64,000 nt of DNA from Kangiella geojedonensis (GTDB taxonomy: Bacteria > Pseudomonadota > Gammaproteobacteria > Enterobacterales > Kangiellaceae), in the NCBI RefSeq assembly GCF_000981765.1, contig NZ_CP010975.1, forward strand, positions 62,001 through 126,000, given 5' to 3'. A program made the translations under genes and the position numbers. Positions 62,125 through 64,000 of this stretch are shown piece by piece. The notes beneath the pieces were generated by a model, which was not told the origin of the DNA, ran no database searches, and saw only the letters and a list, made by a program, of their open reading frames with translations. How positions within the stretch are numbered: the stretch's first letter is position 1; every line of letters begins with the position of its first letter.

Positions 62125-63357
62125 TTAATACAAGATTCTTGCTCGTATAGTGCCTTCAATTTCACGCATTTTGTCCAGTGCTGTTTGACTTGAACCATCT
62201 TCAATATCGGTAACCACGTAACCCAGATCACCCTGAGTCTGTAGATACTGTCCTGAAATATTAACGTTATTCTCAGACAAAATTTGGTTAATTTGGGTAA
62301 GGACACCTGGACGGTTATGGTGAATATGGAGAATGCGATGTCGGTTGTCATGTTCGGGTAGTGATACTTGAGGGAAATTGACCGCTGACATAGTCGAGCC
62401 GTTATTACTGTACTTAACTAGTTTATCGGCGACTTCAACCGCGATATTTTCTTGGGCTTCTTGTGTGCTTCCGCCAATATGAGGGGTTAAAATCACGTTA
62501 TCAAATTGGCGTAACGGCGAGACAAACTCTTCATCATTAGACTTTGGTTCTGTCGGGAATACATCAATGGCGGCTCCAGCTAAGCGTTTGTCTTGCAGCG
62601 CTTGAGCTAAAGCATCAATATCAACCACGGTACCACGTGAGGCATTTATGAGGATACTATCTTGCTTCATTTTGGCAATTTGAGCGTTGCCCATCATGCC
62701 TTTGGTTTGTGGGGTTTCAGGTACATGCAAGCTAATGACGTCGGATTCCGCTAATAGTTTATTGAGCTCAACAACCTGTTCGGCGTTGCCAAGAGTCAGC
62801 TTGTTCTCGATATCAAAGAAACGAACCTTCATGCCGATGCCTTCGGCTAGAATCCCTAATTGCGTACCGATGTGCCCGTAACCGATTATCCCCAGAGTTT
62901 TTCCGCGAGCTTCGTTAGATTGTGCAGCGCTTTTGTGCCATTCACCGCGGTGAGCAGCGGCATTTTTTGCTGGAATACCGCGTAGCAGCATGATCATTTC
63001 ACCCAAAACCAGTTCGGCGACGCTTCGAGTATTGGAATAAGGCGCGTTAAATACAGGGATGCCCTTGTTTTGGGCTGCGTCTAGGTTGACCTGGTTGGTA
63101 CCAATACAGAAGCAACCAATACCGACAAGTTTGTTGGCGGCGGCCAGAACCTTTTCACTTAGTTGGCTTCGAGAGCGAATACCGATGAAATGATACTCAC
63201 CAATGGTCTCTAATAATTCCGGTTCAGAAAGAGCCGTTTTGTGGTAGGTCACGTTGTCATAACCGTCACGGCGGAATATCTCTTCCGCAACAGGGTGTAC
63301 TCCTTCGAGTAGCAATACTTTTAAATGTTGTTTGTCATAAGACGTATTTGTAGCCAT
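62125..63357 (-). CDS. serA: D-3-phosphoglycerate dehydrogenase
   Basis: SerA performs the first step of serine synthesis. The start MATNTSYDKQ gives 410 residues, equal to E. coli SerA; an upstream ATG at 63399 would add 14. Motifs: LLLEGVHPVAEEIFRRDGYDNV, IGCFCIGTNQVNLDAA, FNAPYSNTRSVAELVLGEM, the NAD motif LGIIGYGHIGTQLGILAEG, catalytic Arg in INASRGTVVDI, Glu in DVFPTEP and His in TPHIGGSTQEAQENI. The C-terminal ACT domain (about 335-410, IHHNRPGVLTQINQIL) gives serine feedback inhibition in homologues. Confidence 0.96.
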   Translation of the reverse strand: MATNTSYDKQHLKVLLLEGVHPVAEEIFRRDGYDNVTYHKTALSEPELLETIGEYHFIGIRSRSQLSEKVLAAANKLVGIGCFCIGTNQVNLDAAQNKGIPVFNAPYSNTRSVAELVLGEMIMLLRGIPAKNAAAHRGEWHKSAAQSNEARGKTLGIIGYGHIGTQLGILAEGIGMKVRFFDIENKLTLGNAEQVVELNKLLAESDVISLHVPETPQTKGMMGNAQIAKMKQDSILINASRGTVVDIDALAQALQDKRLAGAAIDVFPTEPKSNDEEFVSPLRQFDNVILTPHIGGSTQEAQENIAVEVADKLVKYSNNGSTMSAVNFPQVSLPEHDNRHRILHIHHNRPGVLTQINQILSENNVNISGQYLQTQGDLGYVVTDIEDGSSQTALDKMREIEGTIRARILY

Positions 63358-63518
63358 GGCGATTCGCGAGTGCGTTCCTTCTCGGTTGACTGTAGTCATT
63401 GGTCTAATCAGTTTATTTAAGCAAAAGAAAAAAGCGATAGAAAGTGTTTCTGTAAATTATTACGTTTGAATGACAAAAAAGGTGTTTGTAGTGGTTGTTT
63501 TTGCTACAATTTGCCGCC

Positions 63519-63540
63519 ACTTAGCCCCTAAAGGCTAAGT
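63519..63540 (+). promoter_or_regulatory. Hairpin upstream of the acyl carrier protein gene
   Basis: ACTTAGCC (63519-63526) pairs with GGCTAAGT (63533-63540) and is followed by TTTGTTGTTTT. It lies 46 bp before the acyl-carrier ATG, after a TACAAT -10-like box (63505-63510). It may attenuate or stabilise that transcript. Confidence 0.4.
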
Positions 63541-63585
63541 TTTGTTGTTTTAAGGTTCTATGATTGCCTTGAGGAGAGTTGCCGT

Positions 63586-63849
63586 ATGGCATACGAAGTG
63601 AATATCAATAAAATGATTGAGTTATTAAGCGATACCTTATCGCTGTCTGCTGATGAATTATCCGCAGAGACTCAGCTTATTGGCAATTTGCCTGAGTTTG
63701 ATTCTATGGCGATCGTATCCATTCTGATGCAAATCGAGGAAGATTTCGGTATTGAGATCCCTGATGATGAATTGTCAGGAGATGTTTTCGAAACGGTTCA
63801 ATCCCTTACTGAATTTGTTGAAATACAGCAAGCCGCGACGGCGATATAA
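63586..63849 (+). CDS. Acyl carrier protein (exosortase-A-associated type)
   Basis: This 87-residue acyl carrier protein has the phosphopantetheine Ser in LPEFDSMAIVSILMQIEEDFGIEIPDDEL. The LPEFDSMA wording differs from fatty-acid AcpP (DSLDTVE) and matches, from memory, the carrier proteins that begin exosortase-A (XrtA) polysaccharide loci, next to an acyl-CoA ligase and a PLP-dependent decarboxylase. The downstream genes lie outside the window, so this is a prediction. SD GAGGAGAG (63570-63577) precedes the ATG. Confidence 0.85.
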   Translation: MAYEVNINKMIELLSDTLSLSADELSAETQLIGNLPEFDSMAIVSILMQIEEDFGIEIPDDELSGDVFETVQSLTEFVEIQQAATAI

Positions 63850-64000
63850 CCTTTTCTACCCCTTCATTTAAATACTATATTATTGATTTTTAAGGCTTAA
63901 AGAGTGGATCTTTAAGCTCAATTCTTTTATAACAAAGACTCATTCAAATCAATAGTTTGCCATGGCAGGTTTCATTGCCAGTATCGTTCTGGCTATATAT
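63850..64000 (+). other. End of window, possible start of next gene
   Basis: AT-rich sequence follows the acyl carrier gene. An ATG at 63962 opens MAGFIASIVLAIY to the window end, hydrophobic like a membrane-protein start, but it has no clear Shine-Dalgarno and is too short to call. Confidence 0.2.

Noticed and set aside
1-64000. CRISPR arrays, insertion sequences, prophage genes, tRNA and rRNA genes
   Set aside because: No regularly spaced repeats, transposase or phage proteins, or cloverleaf/rRNA sequences were found by reading.

Overview
The window looks like chromosome of a marine gammaproteobacterium. Gene content, moderate GC, and tandem secreted subtilases suggest the Kangiella / Kangiellaceae neighbourhood; this is inferred from gene order and protein style, because no database search was possible. 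There are no phage, insertion-sequence, CRISPR, rRNA or tRNA genes. Most of the window is core metabolism and replication/repair. The main accessory region is an 11-kb array of six subtilisin-like (S8) proteases.

Layout. (1) 1-4.4 kb: the end of an OsmC protein, a VOC protein, two small hypotheticals, aroE, an NhaC-type antiporter and a YheV zinc-ribbon protein. (2) 4.4-10.6 kb, minus strand: a LytS/LytTR two-component pair (AlgZ/AlgR type), then hemC-hemD-hemX-hemY. This is the classical algZ-algR-hemC-hemD order. (3) 10.8-13.5 kb: an EAL protein with a decayed GGDEF domain, a carboxylesterase and cyaY. (4) 13.6-21.0 kb: lptM-dapF-DUF484-xerC-yigB, then uvrD. The E. coli-like order is interrupted by two minus-strand genes, a D-2-hydroxyacid dehydrogenase and a lipoprotein related to 2-keto-4-pentenoate hydratase.

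(5) 21.0-32.7 kb: six consecutive S8 protease genes, each with its own promoter, and most with an obvious terminator. They fall into two regulatory classes. Genes 1-3 have TTTAAT -10 boxes and structured 5' leaders. Genes 4-6 share a GntR/FadR/PdhR-like palindrome, AATTGGTNTNACCAGT, placed exactly 21 bp upstream of the -35 box in all three. This shared operator is the strongest candidate for an undescribed regulatory system here. (6) 32.8-40.1 kb: a 2OG-Fe(II) oxygenase, a Tat-exported TRAP substrate-binding lipoprotein, murI-dctM-dctQ, a beta-lactamase-fold serine hydrolase and a small hypothetical.

(7) 40.3-50.0 kb: polA, a candidate C-rich-loop small RNA, a TPR membrane protein, engB, cytochrome c4, a DsbA-like protein, a DUF599 protein, a YyaL-type protein and elbB. 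The polA-sRNA-engB-cytochrome c4-dsbA order matches pseudomonads and xanthomonads. (8) 50.1-54.7 kb: a 1520-residue propeller/PAS/GGDEF/EAL sensor. (9) 54.8-60.6 kb: tkt-gap-pgk-fba, with a 132-bp nested inverted repeat between gap and pgk. (10) 60.7-64 kb: a response regulator fused to a transmembrane domain, serA, and an acyl carrier protein of the type found at the edge of exosortase-A loci.

The hem, cyaY-uvrD and polA-engB blocks lie near oriC in many gammaproteobacteria, so this may be an origin-proximal arm. Two perfect DnaA boxes occur at 37620 and 37791. Start codons were chosen from Shine-Dalgarno position and family length, and several differ from the longest open frame.
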